From assembly GCF_014207185.1 (NCBI RefSeq), contig NZ_JACHCP010000006.1:186001-250000 (forward strand): a DNA stretch of 64,000 bases, read 5' to 3'. This DNA is from Rhodanobacter sp. A1T4. GTDB lineage: Bacteria; Pseudomonadota; Gammaproteobacteria; Xanthomonadales; Rhodanobacteraceae. Shown here piece by piece: positions 8,551 through 16,300 of the stretch (position 1 is its first letter; each line of letters opens with the position of its first letter). The position numbers and the translations under genes were made by a program. The notes under the pieces are model-generated. The model was not told the DNA's origin and did not search any database. It was given only the letters and a program-made list of their open reading frames with translations.

Positions 8551-8646
8551 ACAGGGGCAGAGTGCACTTTCGCCAAGCGTGAAATCGGGGTCAGAGTGGA
8601 CTATCAGAGTGGACTATTTGAGAAAGCGCACTCTGACACCCGGCTT
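8551..8646. repeat. REP-like repeat cluster, GTCAGAGTG family, copy 2
   Basis: Three REP units lie side by side: AGGGGCAGAGTGCACTTTC, then CGGGGTCAGAGTGGAC, then a near-duplicate AGAGTGGACTATTTGAG leading to the inverted unit GCGCACTCTGACACCCGG. The last 55 bases match 6261-6316. The cluster lies between the LysR gene and the unknown membrane protein at 8748, and may form alternative hairpins. Confidence 0.65.
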
Positions 8647-8747
8647 TCGTCGGACATGTACGATCACGTACGTCAGCTCTTGTGAGGGTAGTGGTGGTTT
8701 GACTAGCCTAGATCCACTTTGGGAGTCAGCTAAAGCAGGGGATTGCT

Positions 8748-9428
8748 ATGCACCGGTATTTGCTTCTTGCGGCGGCACTTTGTCTCGCGTGTGCGTTTAC
8801 CACGGGAGTATCGGCAGAGCAGCGCCCATCAACAACAGAGCCTGCCACCGTTTCTGCTGAGCCCGTGCGGGACAAGGCGCTGAGTTCGGATGCAATGGTG
8901 GGTTTGATCGGGACTCTGATCGGCGCTGCCATCGGTGCGGTCATATCGATCGTCGCAGTCCGCCTTACCGCCAGAACGCAGCGCGTACAGGAGAGGGCGG
9001 CAAAGATCGCGCGCACGCAAACCGCCCGGGCGCTAGTGACGGCTGAAATAGATCACAATCTTGCTGCACTCGAAGGGTATCTGGCGCAGACAGATCTTGA
9101 AAATCCGGTGCGTGATCGCAGCAATCTGAGTGGTCACGAATGGATCGCGGTACATGCGACGCCAAATTGGTCGACGATCGCCTGGGAGCGCGCGCTGAGC
9201 GATCTCCTTGATGGCGCTTCATCGTCCGAGATGCTGCAGGTCTTTTCGTTCTATACCAATCTGAAGGCATATTCCCTGGCGATTGATCTCGCGGTGTCGT
9301 ATCACACGATGCGACTGGAGGCCAAAGTGGACTATGCGCTGGTGCAGGCGAGCTACCACATACAAGAGGAATTGGCCCGCAAGATTCGGCAGGCAGGCAA
9401 TCCGCTGCGGCATGAGGCGGCGGCATAG
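8748..9428 (+). CDS. Unknown membrane-anchored protein
   Basis: 226 residues. A signal-like hydrophobic stretch at residues 1-25 (ending VSAEQR) is followed by a second segment at about 45-68 (MVGLIGTLIGAAIGAVISIV), rich in small residues. The rest, about 150 residues, is predicted helical and probably cytoplasmic, beginning with a basic region (RLTARTQRVQERAAKIARTQ). I recognise no family. It stands alone between REP-type repeats; the downstream GTGTCGGGGTGAGCTGGCC at 9436-9454 is another REP-like unit shared with 33328-33343. Confidence 0.75.
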   Translation: MHRYLLLAAALCLACAFTTGVSAEQRPSTTEPATVSAEPVRDKALSSDAMVGLIGTLIGAAIGAVISIVAVRLTARTQRVQERAAKIARTQTARALVTAEIDHNLAALEGYLAQTDLENPVRDRSNLSGHEWIAVHATPNWSTIAWERALSDLLDGASSSEMLQVFSFYTNLKAYSLAIDLAVSYHTMRLEAKVDYALVQASYHIQEELARKIRQAGNPLRHEAAA

Positions 9429-9476
9429 AAAAAGGTGTCGGGGTGAGCTGGCCTCGTTCGAGCTTTGAGTCGGACT

Positions 9477-10325
9477 TCAAGCTTCCCGTGCTGCGAGGTC
9501 GGCGCACACGACAGCGGTGTGATCGTCGGCCGGGAAAGTGCAGTCGATCCGTAGTTCGTCGAGGGTCACGTCGTACGGCGCCGCGAAGGTCGTGAATGTT
9601 TCGAAGAAACGAAGCTCGCCAAACGCGCTGTGGAAGGTGAAGTTGACGATCGGCGATAGCTCCTCGCCCAGCTTACGCTCGCGCCAGCGTGCCGGAACGT
9701 CGGGGTAGGCAAAAATTTCTTCGAGCAGCTGCTGCGTCCGGCGATCGGTCGGATTGGTGGCGAGATCGTCGTGCAAGTGCCGGATGAATCGGGTGGCCAC
9801 CTCGTGCCAGTTGGCGATCACCGGGCGAAAGTCATCAGGGTCGAAAATCTGGTGCAGCAGATTGACATGTTTGCTCGGCCGGCCCTTCATCAGCATATGT
9901 CCCACCCTGACGGCCGCCGCATTGGTTGCCAACACGTCCCAGTGCCGACTGATTACGAAAGCCGGATACGGCTCCTGGTGCGCGAGGATCAGGTCGACTG
10001 CCTGGCGCACGTGATCAAGTGCCGGGGCAGCCAGCGGGCGTTCGGGATGCATCGCCGCGAAGCCTGCTGCGCGCAGCAACGCGTTGCGTTCCCTGAGCGG
10101 CATGCTCAGTGCATCAGCCAGGCGAGATACCGTGTCGCGGCTCGCACGGGCTTTGCCGGTTTCGATGCAGCTGAGGTGTCGCGTCGATATGCCCGTTTCC
10201 AGCGCCAAGTCGAGCTGGCTCAGACGTCGTGCCGCGCGCCACTCGCGTAGCAACGCGCCGATCGGCGGATGGGATACAAGGGCCGGGAGCGTGGCGATGG
10301 GTAATCCTTCCGGTGGTGCTCTCAC
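9477..10325 (-). CDS. XRE-family regulator with MmyB-like ligand domain
   Basis: About 282 residues. The HTH_3 region at about residues 17-80 reads LLREWRAARRLSQLDLALET then STRHLSCIETGKARASRDTV. The C-terminal domain (HQEPYPAFVISRHWDVLATN, later FHSAFGELRFFETFTTFAAP) is the MmyB-type PAS-like ligand-binding module. A GTG at 10325, with GGAG about ten bases upstream, is the best start; the frame remains open upstream only because it runs into the frameshifted neighbour. Proteins of this type often repress an adjacent oxidoreductase, but none is next to it here. Confidence 0.9.
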   Translation of the reverse strand: MRAPPEGLPIATLPALVSHPPIGALLREWRAARRLSQLDLALETGISTRHLSCIETGKARASRDTVSRLADALSMPLRERNALLRAAGFAAMHPERPLAAPALDHVRQAVDLILAHQEPYPAFVISRHWDVLATNAAAVRVGHMLMKGRPSKHVNLLHQIFDPDDFRPVIANWHEVATRFIRHLHDDLATNPTDRRTQQLLEEIFAYPDVPARWRERKLGEELSPIVNFTFHSAFGELRFFETFTTFAAPYDVTLDELRIDCTFPADDHTAVVCADLAAREA

Positions 10326-10425
10326 ACAAGAATATCTCCAGATGCTTGCGCCGTAACACAGTGCCGGCTCCGGCAGAATCGTGTGGAACCCGATCCTCAG
10401 ACCGAAAAGCGATGATGTATTGAGT

Positions 10426-10889
10426 TCATCCGCCTGGCAGCACGCGATGGATCTGGGTGAAGATGACCTGCCATTGGCCGTCGCGCTTCGCCCATACATC
10501 GACGAAGCGCGCTCGCATCGTGTAAGGCTTGCCGTGATCGATACCCCCTTTGCATCGACCATCCCGCCGAGCACCGCACCATTCGACCATGCTTTGCGCA
10601 CCTGCCGGCTGATCGCAACGTACGTTGTCTTGTTGCCAGGCACCACCGAATCGGCGATGGATTCAGTCTTGCTCTCGTTCCTGCCGCTGATGTTCGCCAG
10701 GATGTAATCGTCAGCGAGAAGCCGCTCGAGCCCGGATCGGTCGGACTTCATCTGTGCGATGTCATAGGCAGTCGCTGCGGCGGCGAGGTCGGTAGGCAGG
10801 CCACGATAGTCGCCGACCCCTTGCTCCGCATGCACGGGAAGAGCAATCAGCACCACGACGATGATCCAGATTCGGTTCACTGCCCGCAT
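10426..10889 (-). pseudogene. Secreted DUF4440/NTF2-like gene with frameshift
   Basis: From the ATG at 10889 the protein starts with a signal peptide (MRAVNRIWIIVVVLIALPVH) and continues with typical DUF4440 sequence (AATAYDIAQMKSDRSGLERL, then LADDYILANISGRNE). At the run of five G at 10544-10548 (C on the plus strand) the frame is lost. Reading one frame over restores a family-like end: IDHGKPYTMRARFVDVWAKR, then DGQWQVIFTQIH and a stop at 10426. So the gene is either a recent frameshift mutant or a homopolymer sequencing error. Uncorrected, the frame runs on into the XRE gene and creates a false fusion. Confidence 0.8.
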
Positions 10890-11096
10890 CTTCATTCTCC
10901 AGGTTTCGAGATTCGAGCGAGTGTTTTCTGCGCCGGCTTCGCGCGCAATGACCTGCCAGGTCAAGTCGATAACCATCGGGATGGTGTTTTCACGATCAGC
11001 GTCAATAGGGCAGTTCACTCCGTCTCCTTTGAGGCTGCCAGTAGCACCTTCTGAAGTTCTTATCTGACCCGCTTTGATGCGTGTGGTCGACCGTGC

Positions 11097-12083
11097 TCAG
11101 TGCGAACCCACGCTAGCGGAAGCCGCAGGCGCCGACGCCTCGGCCGCTGCGCGCTTGGGTGTATCGGCGGGGCAATATGGCTTGAGGTATCTGCCTGCAC
11201 GGTACAGATCGATGCATTCGCGCACGTCGGCCTTGAAGGCCAGATCAGGCGTGTTGATGGGGCAGCCGTAGGATAGCGGCTTGATCTCCCTGTACTCGGC
11301 GAAACAGGTCGATAGCGGCGGCGGCTTGGGTGGATTCGGATCGTCGGCGAGCGACCGCGACGGCATGTTGAGGCGCTCGTCGCCGTCCTTGGGTGAGGGC
11401 GGTATGGGCGGCGTGCCGCATAGCGGGTTGAAACCAGGTTTCTTCGGATCGCAGATGCTTTCGGCAATCCCTTTGATGACATCGCCTACATGGCGACCCA
11501 CTGCGCCACCGACCGTCTCGTTCGGTGGCGGGAAATATTTCTCGAAGCGGGTGGTCTTGGTGTGCATCTGGTTGTAGTCGTGCTGCATGATCTGACGATC
11601 GTCCGCTGGCTTGGGCGGTGCGCCCTTGGCGTTGGTTGTTGCATAGTTGGTCGGAGCTTCGGGCGCCAGCCGCACCGAGCCATCTTTCGCGAACACACTG
11701 GAAGCGGACGGCGTGGCCACGGAGGCGGCTGGCGCAGGTGCCGCTGCATGATCTTGCACGACCATCGCATCACTTCGCGGCTTCTCGTGCGTCACGGGGC
11801 GAACGCGCGGCGTCGCCACCTGCCGCGGCGGCACCAAGGTGGGCGGCGAGGGTGGCTCAGGTGGCGGCGCGACGCGCGGCTCGCTGGAATGATCGATCAG
11901 ACGTATGACCAGTGCCTGCTCGCTCTCGCTATCGACAGGCGCCACCGCCAGCTGCGGCAATTTGGGCTGCATCTCGTACCACAGCACCAACGCGAACAGT
12001 GCGTGCAGTACCAATACCAACACCAGCACGAGCGTCAGCACCGGGCGCCTCAGCGCTGGCTGTCGCCAGCGCTTGCGACCCAA
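11097..12083 (-). CDS. Proline-rich inner-membrane-anchored protein, TonB-like layout
   Basis: 328 residues from a TTG at 12083. A single transmembrane helix near residues 15-37 (leucine/valine-rich) is followed by a long proline/alanine-rich periplasmic linker (PPPEPPSPP and similar) and a C-terminal domain with cysteine pairs (SICDPKKPGFNPLCG, later STCF, YGCP and RECIDLYRAGRYLKPYC). The layout resembles energy-transducing TonB proteins, but I do not see a TonB C-terminal domain. Protein-like codons continue upstream of the TTG to 12170 (IERSGQALHPQEKDRARG) with no ATG or GTG before an in-frame stop; an ATC at 12170 sits where an ATG would be expected. Confidence 0.72.
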   Translation of the reverse strand: MGRKRWRQPALRRPVLTLVLVLVLVLHALFALVLWYEMQPKLPQLAVAPVDSESEQALVIRLIDHSSEPRVAPPPEPPSPPTLVPPRQVATPRVRPVTHEKPRSDAMVVQDHAAAPAPAASVATPSASSVFAKDGSVRLAPEAPTNYATTNAKGAPPKPADDRQIMQHDYNQMHTKTTRFEKYFPPPNETVGGAVGRHVGDVIKGIAESICDPKKPGFNPLCGTPPIPPSPKDGDERLNMPSRSLADDPNPPKPPPLSTCFAEYREIKPLSYGCPINTPDLAFKADVRECIDLYRAGRYLKPYCPADTPKRAAAEASAPAASASVGSH

Positions 12084-12274
12084 GGTCTCGCGCGTTTCGC
12101 TGTCGAGTAATGCCAGACCGCGCGCGCGATCCTTCTCTTGCGGATGTAGGGCCTGCCCGGAACGTTCGATGACACTGCCTTATTTCAAGCCAATTACTTA
12201 CACGAAACCTGCGCATACCGTCAGCGCGTGTCGCGGCTAACCTCGGTAGACAGGTTCTTTCATTCAGGGTTCCC

Positions 12275-12637
12275 TTGATTCGGAAACTGGTACATAAACA
12301 TGGGTGCACTTTCGCTGCAAAAAAGGGCGGGTTGCAGTTATCGGGATTTAATGGACACCTGATCGGCACCTTTGGCATGCTGCCTAGGTTTCGCATTGTC
12401 TGTCGGCACGCGTCAGCTGCGCATGCGGGAAAGTCCGCTCCGACCGTCCGGTTTTGGATCTTGGTCCAAGCGGATAACGACGATGCAAGAGCACCGGCCA
12501 AAATCTGGCCTTTGAGGTTATCGCGAGAGGCTCGCGAAGGACTCAAAAAGTCAGAGCAGTTGCGTATGCTCAAGATCAAGGAACGTGCACAGAAGTCGGC
12601 GGAGACCGAGGCGGCTGCAAAGCAGGAGCAAAGCTAA
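12275..12637 (+). CDS. Doubtful hypothetical protein
   Basis: 120 codons in an otherwise empty 640-base gap (12171-12812). The last 45 residues are strongly charged and helical (SREAREGLKKSEQLRMLKIK and KSAETEAAAKQEQS), which looks protein-like; the first part does not. The stop codon lies in the repeat GCTAACCGGGTCAGGG at 12634-12649, a position this repeat family also takes near other gene ends. No family recognised, and the true start may be internal. Confidence 0.3.
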   Translation: MIRKLVHKHGCTFAAKKGGLQLSGFNGHLIGTFGMLPRFRIVCRHASAAHAGKSAPTVRFWILVQADNDDARAPAKIWPLRLSREAREGLKKSEQLRMLKIKERAQKSAETEAAAKQEQS

Positions 12638-12650
12638 CCGGGTCAGGGCT
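12634..12650. repeat. Repeat of the GCTAACCGGGTCAGAGCC family
   Basis: AGCTAACCGGGTCAGGGC matches 28376-28392 and 29486-29503. See the hairpin form at 29489-29539. Confidence 0.5.
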
Positions 12651-12812
12651 TGTGACGCCTTCATCAGCTGGCGCGGTGTAGCGGATGATGTCGTGGCTGG
12701 GTCATCAGTACCTGAGCGAGGATTGTCTCGGGTTGTCCAGGCGCTGCCAACATGGCAGTCTGCATGGTTCTACCTCTGGACGTCCAGACGTCCACACCTT
12801 TCTGGAGATTCC

Positions 12813-14465
12813 ATGCCTCGCACCTTCTTCGCCTTCGCGCTTGCCGCGTGTCTATCCGCTACGGCGTTTGCCGCGGTACCTGCGGGCGAACAACCGGGGC
12901 TCGCGCAGATCCGCGAGATCGACCTGCGGGCCGATATCGGCTTTCTCGCCTCCGACGCGCTGCATGGCCGGCTTTCGTTGCAGCCCGGCGACGATGTCGC
13001 TGTGCAGTGGATCGCTTCGGAGTTTGCCAAGGCGGGGCTCACGCCGGCGGCTACCGACGGCCAGGGCCGCCCCAGCTATCTGCAGGCGGTGCCGCTGATC
13101 GAATACCGGCCCGACGCTCAGGCCACGCGACTCACGCTCAAGCGCCAAGGCCAAAGCACGCAGTGGAAGACCCCTGACGTTTCGGGCGCGTTCCCCGAGG
13201 ATCGCGATGTCGTCGATGCACCGGTGGTGTTCGCTGGCTACGGCATCACAGCGCCGGAGCTTGGCTATGACGATTACGCTGGTCTCGACGTGAAGGGCAA
13301 GGTGGTGATCGTGTTCGATCACGAGCCGCAGGAAACCGACCCCAGCTCGATCTTCAATGGCACCGGCAACACCCGCTATGCCACCGGTTACGTCAAGGTA
13401 CTCAACGCGCAGGAACACGGTGCCGTTGCTGTGCTGATAGCCCCCGAGCCATCGCATAACCATCCCTCGGCCCAGGAGATCCGCGTTCGCATCGGCCACC
13501 AGGCCGAACATGCAGCCAACCCGATTCCCGCCCAGGCGCTGGTGGACAACGCGTTGCACATTCCCAGCATGGTGATTTCCGCCGAGGTGTCCAGCCAGCT
13601 TCTGGCGAACAGCGGCAGTACGCCGGCCGTCTTGCAGAATGCCATCGACAAGGATCTCAAATCGCACTCGCTGGCGCTGACGGATACCGCGATCAGCTTG
13701 CACCTGCACAACAGTTCGCGGCGCGAAGGTATTACCTGGAACGTGGTCGGCCTGGTCGAGGGAAGCGATCCCAAGCTGGCACCGGAAACCGTCATCATCA
13801 GTGCCCATCACGATCACGACGGTGAAAGCGACGGCAAGATCTGGCACGGCGCCGACGACAATGCCTCGGGCACGGTGGGCGTGGTGACTCTGGCCCATGC
13901 CTTCGCCAGCAACCCGGTCAAGCCCAAGCGTTCGATCCTGTTCGCGGTATTCGCCGGGGAAGAGCGCGGACTGCTCGGCGCCTACTATCTGGCGGCCCAT
14001 CCGCTGCGCCCACTGGACACCACGCGCGCGATGATCAATTTCGACATGATCGGTCGTGATGAGAAGCCCAGCGCGCAGACTGATGGCCTGATCCAGGTGC
14101 CAGCCGATACCAGCAATCGCCTCAATCTGATCGGCGCCGCCTACAGCCCCGACTACCAGCGCACCGTGGCCAAACAGAATCAGCAGGTGGGCCTGGTGCT
14201 GGACGACCGCTTCGATCACGAATACGCCCTCAATGTGTTCTTCCGCTCCGACCAGTTCCCATTCGTGCTGCACAACGTGCCGGCGTTCTGGTGGTTCACC
14301 GGCTTCCACCCCGACTACCACCACCCCAGCGACACCGCCGACAAGATCGACTATCCGAAGATGGCGAAAATCCTCAAGCTCGCCTATCTAAGCGCCTGGA
14401 AATTCGCCGACGAGGCCACGCCGCCGCGCTTCGAATCCCATCCCGGCGGCCAGAAAATAAATTGA
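12813..14465 (+). CDS. Secreted M28-family zinc peptidase
   Basis: About 550 residues from the ATG at 12813, with GGAG at 12804-12807. A signal peptide spans about residues 1-20 (cleavage after AFA). A PA-type insert lies at roughly 120-300 (PVVFAGYGITAPELGYDDYA). The metallopeptidase core carries the two-zinc ligands in order: His in ISAHHDHDG, bridging Asp in GADDNASGT, catalytic Glu pair in FAGEERG, Asp in NFDMIGR and a late His in PDYHHPSD. This is the canonical M28 (aminopeptidase/glutaminyl-cyclase-type) set. Probably periplasmic or secreted and degrading peptides; substrate unknown. Confidence 0.94.
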   Translation: MPRTFFAFALAACLSATAFAAVPAGEQPGLAQIREIDLRADIGFLASDALHGRLSLQPGDDVAVQWIASEFAKAGLTPAATDGQGRPSYLQAVPLIEYRPDAQATRLTLKRQGQSTQWKTPDVSGAFPEDRDVVDAPVVFAGYGITAPELGYDDYAGLDVKGKVVIVFDHEPQETDPSSIFNGTGNTRYATGYVKVLNAQEHGAVAVLIAPEPSHNHPSAQEIRVRIGHQAEHAANPIPAQALVDNALHIPSMVISAEVSSQLLANSGSTPAVLQNAIDKDLKSHSLALTDTAISLHLHNSSRREGITWNVVGLVEGSDPKLAPETVIISAHHDHDGESDGKIWHGADDNASGTVGVVTLAHAFASNPVKPKRSILFAVFAGEERGLLGAYYLAAHPLRPLDTTRAMINFDMIGRDEKPSAQTDGLIQVPADTSNRLNLIGAAYSPDYQRTVAKQNQQVGLVLDDRFDHEYALNVFFRSDQFPFVLHNVPAFWWFTGFHPDYHHPSDTADKIDYPKMAKILKLAYLSAWKFADEATPPRFESHPGGQKIN

Positions 14466-14564
14466 GCGACACGGCATGGCCCTAAAAAACAGGTGGGTCA
14501 GAGCATGAGGTTCCCCGCCAACCTCATCGATCGATCAACACGTTGTGCGCGGATTGAACAACAA

Positions 14565-14626
14565 GGGTGTCGGGGTGCACTTTCTCTGAGCGCGGCTGAC
14601 TTGGGAAGAAGTCCACGCTGCCCCTG
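14565..14626. repeat. REP-like inverted pair, copy 3
   Basis: GGGTGTCGGGGTGCACTTTC and, about 30 bases on, GAAGTCCACGCTGCCCCTG form an imperfect inverted pair of the same family as 6261 and 8551. A separate perfect 8-bp dyad (ATGAGGTT/AACCTCAT) lies at 14505-14527. Both are between the convergent M28 peptidase and Vgb-like genes. Confidence 0.6.
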
Positions 14627-14646
14627 TTTTACCGTTTTTGTCTCCC

Positions 14647-15810
14647 TTAATATTGCGTATTCAAATACCCGATCTTGGTAGTCACCGGCGCGAAGACACC
14701 GGCCTCCGTGAACCAAAGCAAGTTCGTCCTCTTGTCCAGTGCGATGTTGTAGTAGCCACTATTGGGCGAAGGAATCGTGTATTCGGTAAATCGAACCTCA
14801 AATGGGTCGAGGCGGCCGAGCAATCCTGTGTCTTCCTCAAACCAGACGCGCCCCTGGCGATCCACGCGCATGTCCTCCGCATCAGCGTTGGCCGTGGGGA
14901 TGGGATATTCGATCCATCCCTGCGTCATGGCTGGTCGGACGGTATGGAAGCTGGGAGCCACCGGCGTGCTCGTACTTGGCGTGCGTTCCGCCATGGTGCG
15001 TGATACCGATACGACCTGATTGCCGGCCCTGAGCGTATTGGGTACGACAACGGCATCGCTGTGAGGGGCTGCAAACGGGATGAGTAGCGCCAAGGCATTG
15101 GCGTAATACTCCGATACCCACACCGTGCCATTGGCATTGGCCACCACGCCAGAGGGCGTGCCGCCAAGCGTCGGCACCATGTAGGTGCTGATCACATTCG
15201 TCGATGGATTGAGGCGGCGAACCTTGTTCGTACCCGCCGCGCCGGCGCCATCGAAGTTGCGTTCCACGAACCAGGCGTTGCCCAAGGGATCGAGGCTCAA
15301 CTGCTCCATGTTGTCGTCGGCGTGCTCCAGCGTCACTGACCATTCGGTAACAACGCCACGCGGAGAGAGCCGGCCGATACCTGCGGTTTCGGTAAACCAT
15401 TTGCTGCCGTCTGAAGCGATCTGGATAAAGAACGGCGACGCCCCGGAGGGAATCGCATACTCATCGATCTTCCCGGTATCCGGGGCCAGATGCCCGATGG
15501 CATGCGTCGCGCTATCGGTAAACCAGATGCCATCTTCACCCGCCTTGAGGATGAAAGGCTGGCCGCTGTTGGGTATGGGAAATTCGGACGACGTGCCATC
15601 CGGATGCAGGACAGCGATTTTCCCTGCGCTGGTCTCGGCGTACCACACATCGCCATTGCCAGCGACGTCGACACCCTGCGGAGAGCTGGAGAGGGAAGGC
15701 GTTGCGAATTCACCGATCGTGGCCTTGGCGGTCGACGCGTGCGCCGACATGCCGAGGAGAGTCGTGCTCACGATAGCCTGTGCGGCTACGTACAGGATGC
15801 GTTTCATCAT
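14647..15810 (-). CDS. Secreted Vgb-like (virginiamycin B lyase family) beta-propeller
   Basis: 387 residues with a signal peptide (MMKRILYVAAQAIVSTTLLG, cleavage near AHA). The mature protein is built of repeated blades of about 40 residues with recurring W-(F/Y)-(T/A/V)-E/D motifs (DVWYAETSAGKIAVLHPDGT, GIWFTDSATHAIG, SKWFTETAGIGRL, NAWFVERNFDG, RVWFEEDTGLLGRL, LLWFTEAG), as in streptogramin lyase-type six- or seven-bladed propellers. Exported members of the family are mostly of unknown substrate, so lyase activity should not be assumed. Confidence 0.88.
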   Translation of the reverse strand: MMKRILYVAAQAIVSTTLLGMSAHASTAKATIGEFATPSLSSSPQGVDVAGNGDVWYAETSAGKIAVLHPDGTSSEFPIPNSGQPFILKAGEDGIWFTDSATHAIGHLAPDTGKIDEYAIPSGASPFFIQIASDGSKWFTETAGIGRLSPRGVVTEWSVTLEHADDNMEQLSLDPLGNAWFVERNFDGAGAAGTNKVRRLNPSTNVISTYMVPTLGGTPSGVVANANGTVWVSEYYANALALLIPFAAPHSDAVVVPNTLRAGNQVVSVSRTMAERTPSTSTPVAPSFHTVRPAMTQGWIEYPIPTANADAEDMRVDRQGRVWFEEDTGLLGRLDPFEVRFTEYTIPSPNSGYYNIALDKRTNLLWFTEAGVFAPVTTKIGYLNTQY

Positions 15811-15937
15811 GTAGCTCCTTGTGATTTTACGGATGTGATAACGATGCGAGCGGGGTGATGGCTCCGACGAATTATCGTGGAAAAGTATGAGTACACAGGT
15901 GACGAAGTGCCAGAAATAACGGTGTTACGGAGAAAAC

Positions 15938-16116
15938 GTATCAGGGACAGTTTCTGGCAACAGGATGGCTCCTGGGATAAGGCGGATACGCGGCTTGCAT
16001 TGATCGCGATGCACATGGTTCGTGAGCGATGCTATCGCGCATGGCCCGACCTCCACGCCACGATATCGCAGGCATTCCTCAGCACGTGGTGCAGCGGAGC
16101 AGCAATCGGCTGCTGC
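15938..16116 (+). pseudogene. RAYT element remnant B
   Basis: From GTATCAGGGACAGTTT at 15938 to about 16116 the sequence is closely similar to 17812-17992, including the ATG at 16041 and the RAYT start MARPPRHDIAGIPQHVVQRS followed by SNRLL. The similarity then stops abruptly, and no right-end inverted repeat or catalytic region is present. The rest of 15811-16300 contains no gene. Confidence 0.75.
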
Positions 16117-16300
16117 GACCACATGCTGAGACGAAGGGGAGGAAGGCAGTTAAGCCGAGCGCTGGGTTTAGCTTTTCCATTTGTCGGCGTCGCGGTCGCC
16201 TTGCGTTGGTCTTTGCTGCGAGGTCGATGATTTAGCTACTTCCGCCCCTGTTTCCCGCGGGTGACTAATTAAACTGCCCGTGGCATTGAGGCTGTCAGCT

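Noticed and set aside
8551-8646. Short CRISPR array
   Set aside because: Repeat units are unequal, one is inverted, spacing is irregular and no cas gene is near. They fit REP-type sequences.
9477-11018. A single 513-residue fusion of a DUF4440-type domain and an XRE regulator
   Set aside because: The join is caused by the frameshift at 10544-10548. Each part has its own start signals and the sequence between them is not protein-like.
12852-14324. A 490-codon open frame opposite the M28 peptidase
   Set aside because: Shadow of a GC-rich gene. The sense frame carries signal peptide, zinc ligands and family motifs; the antisense product has no domain.
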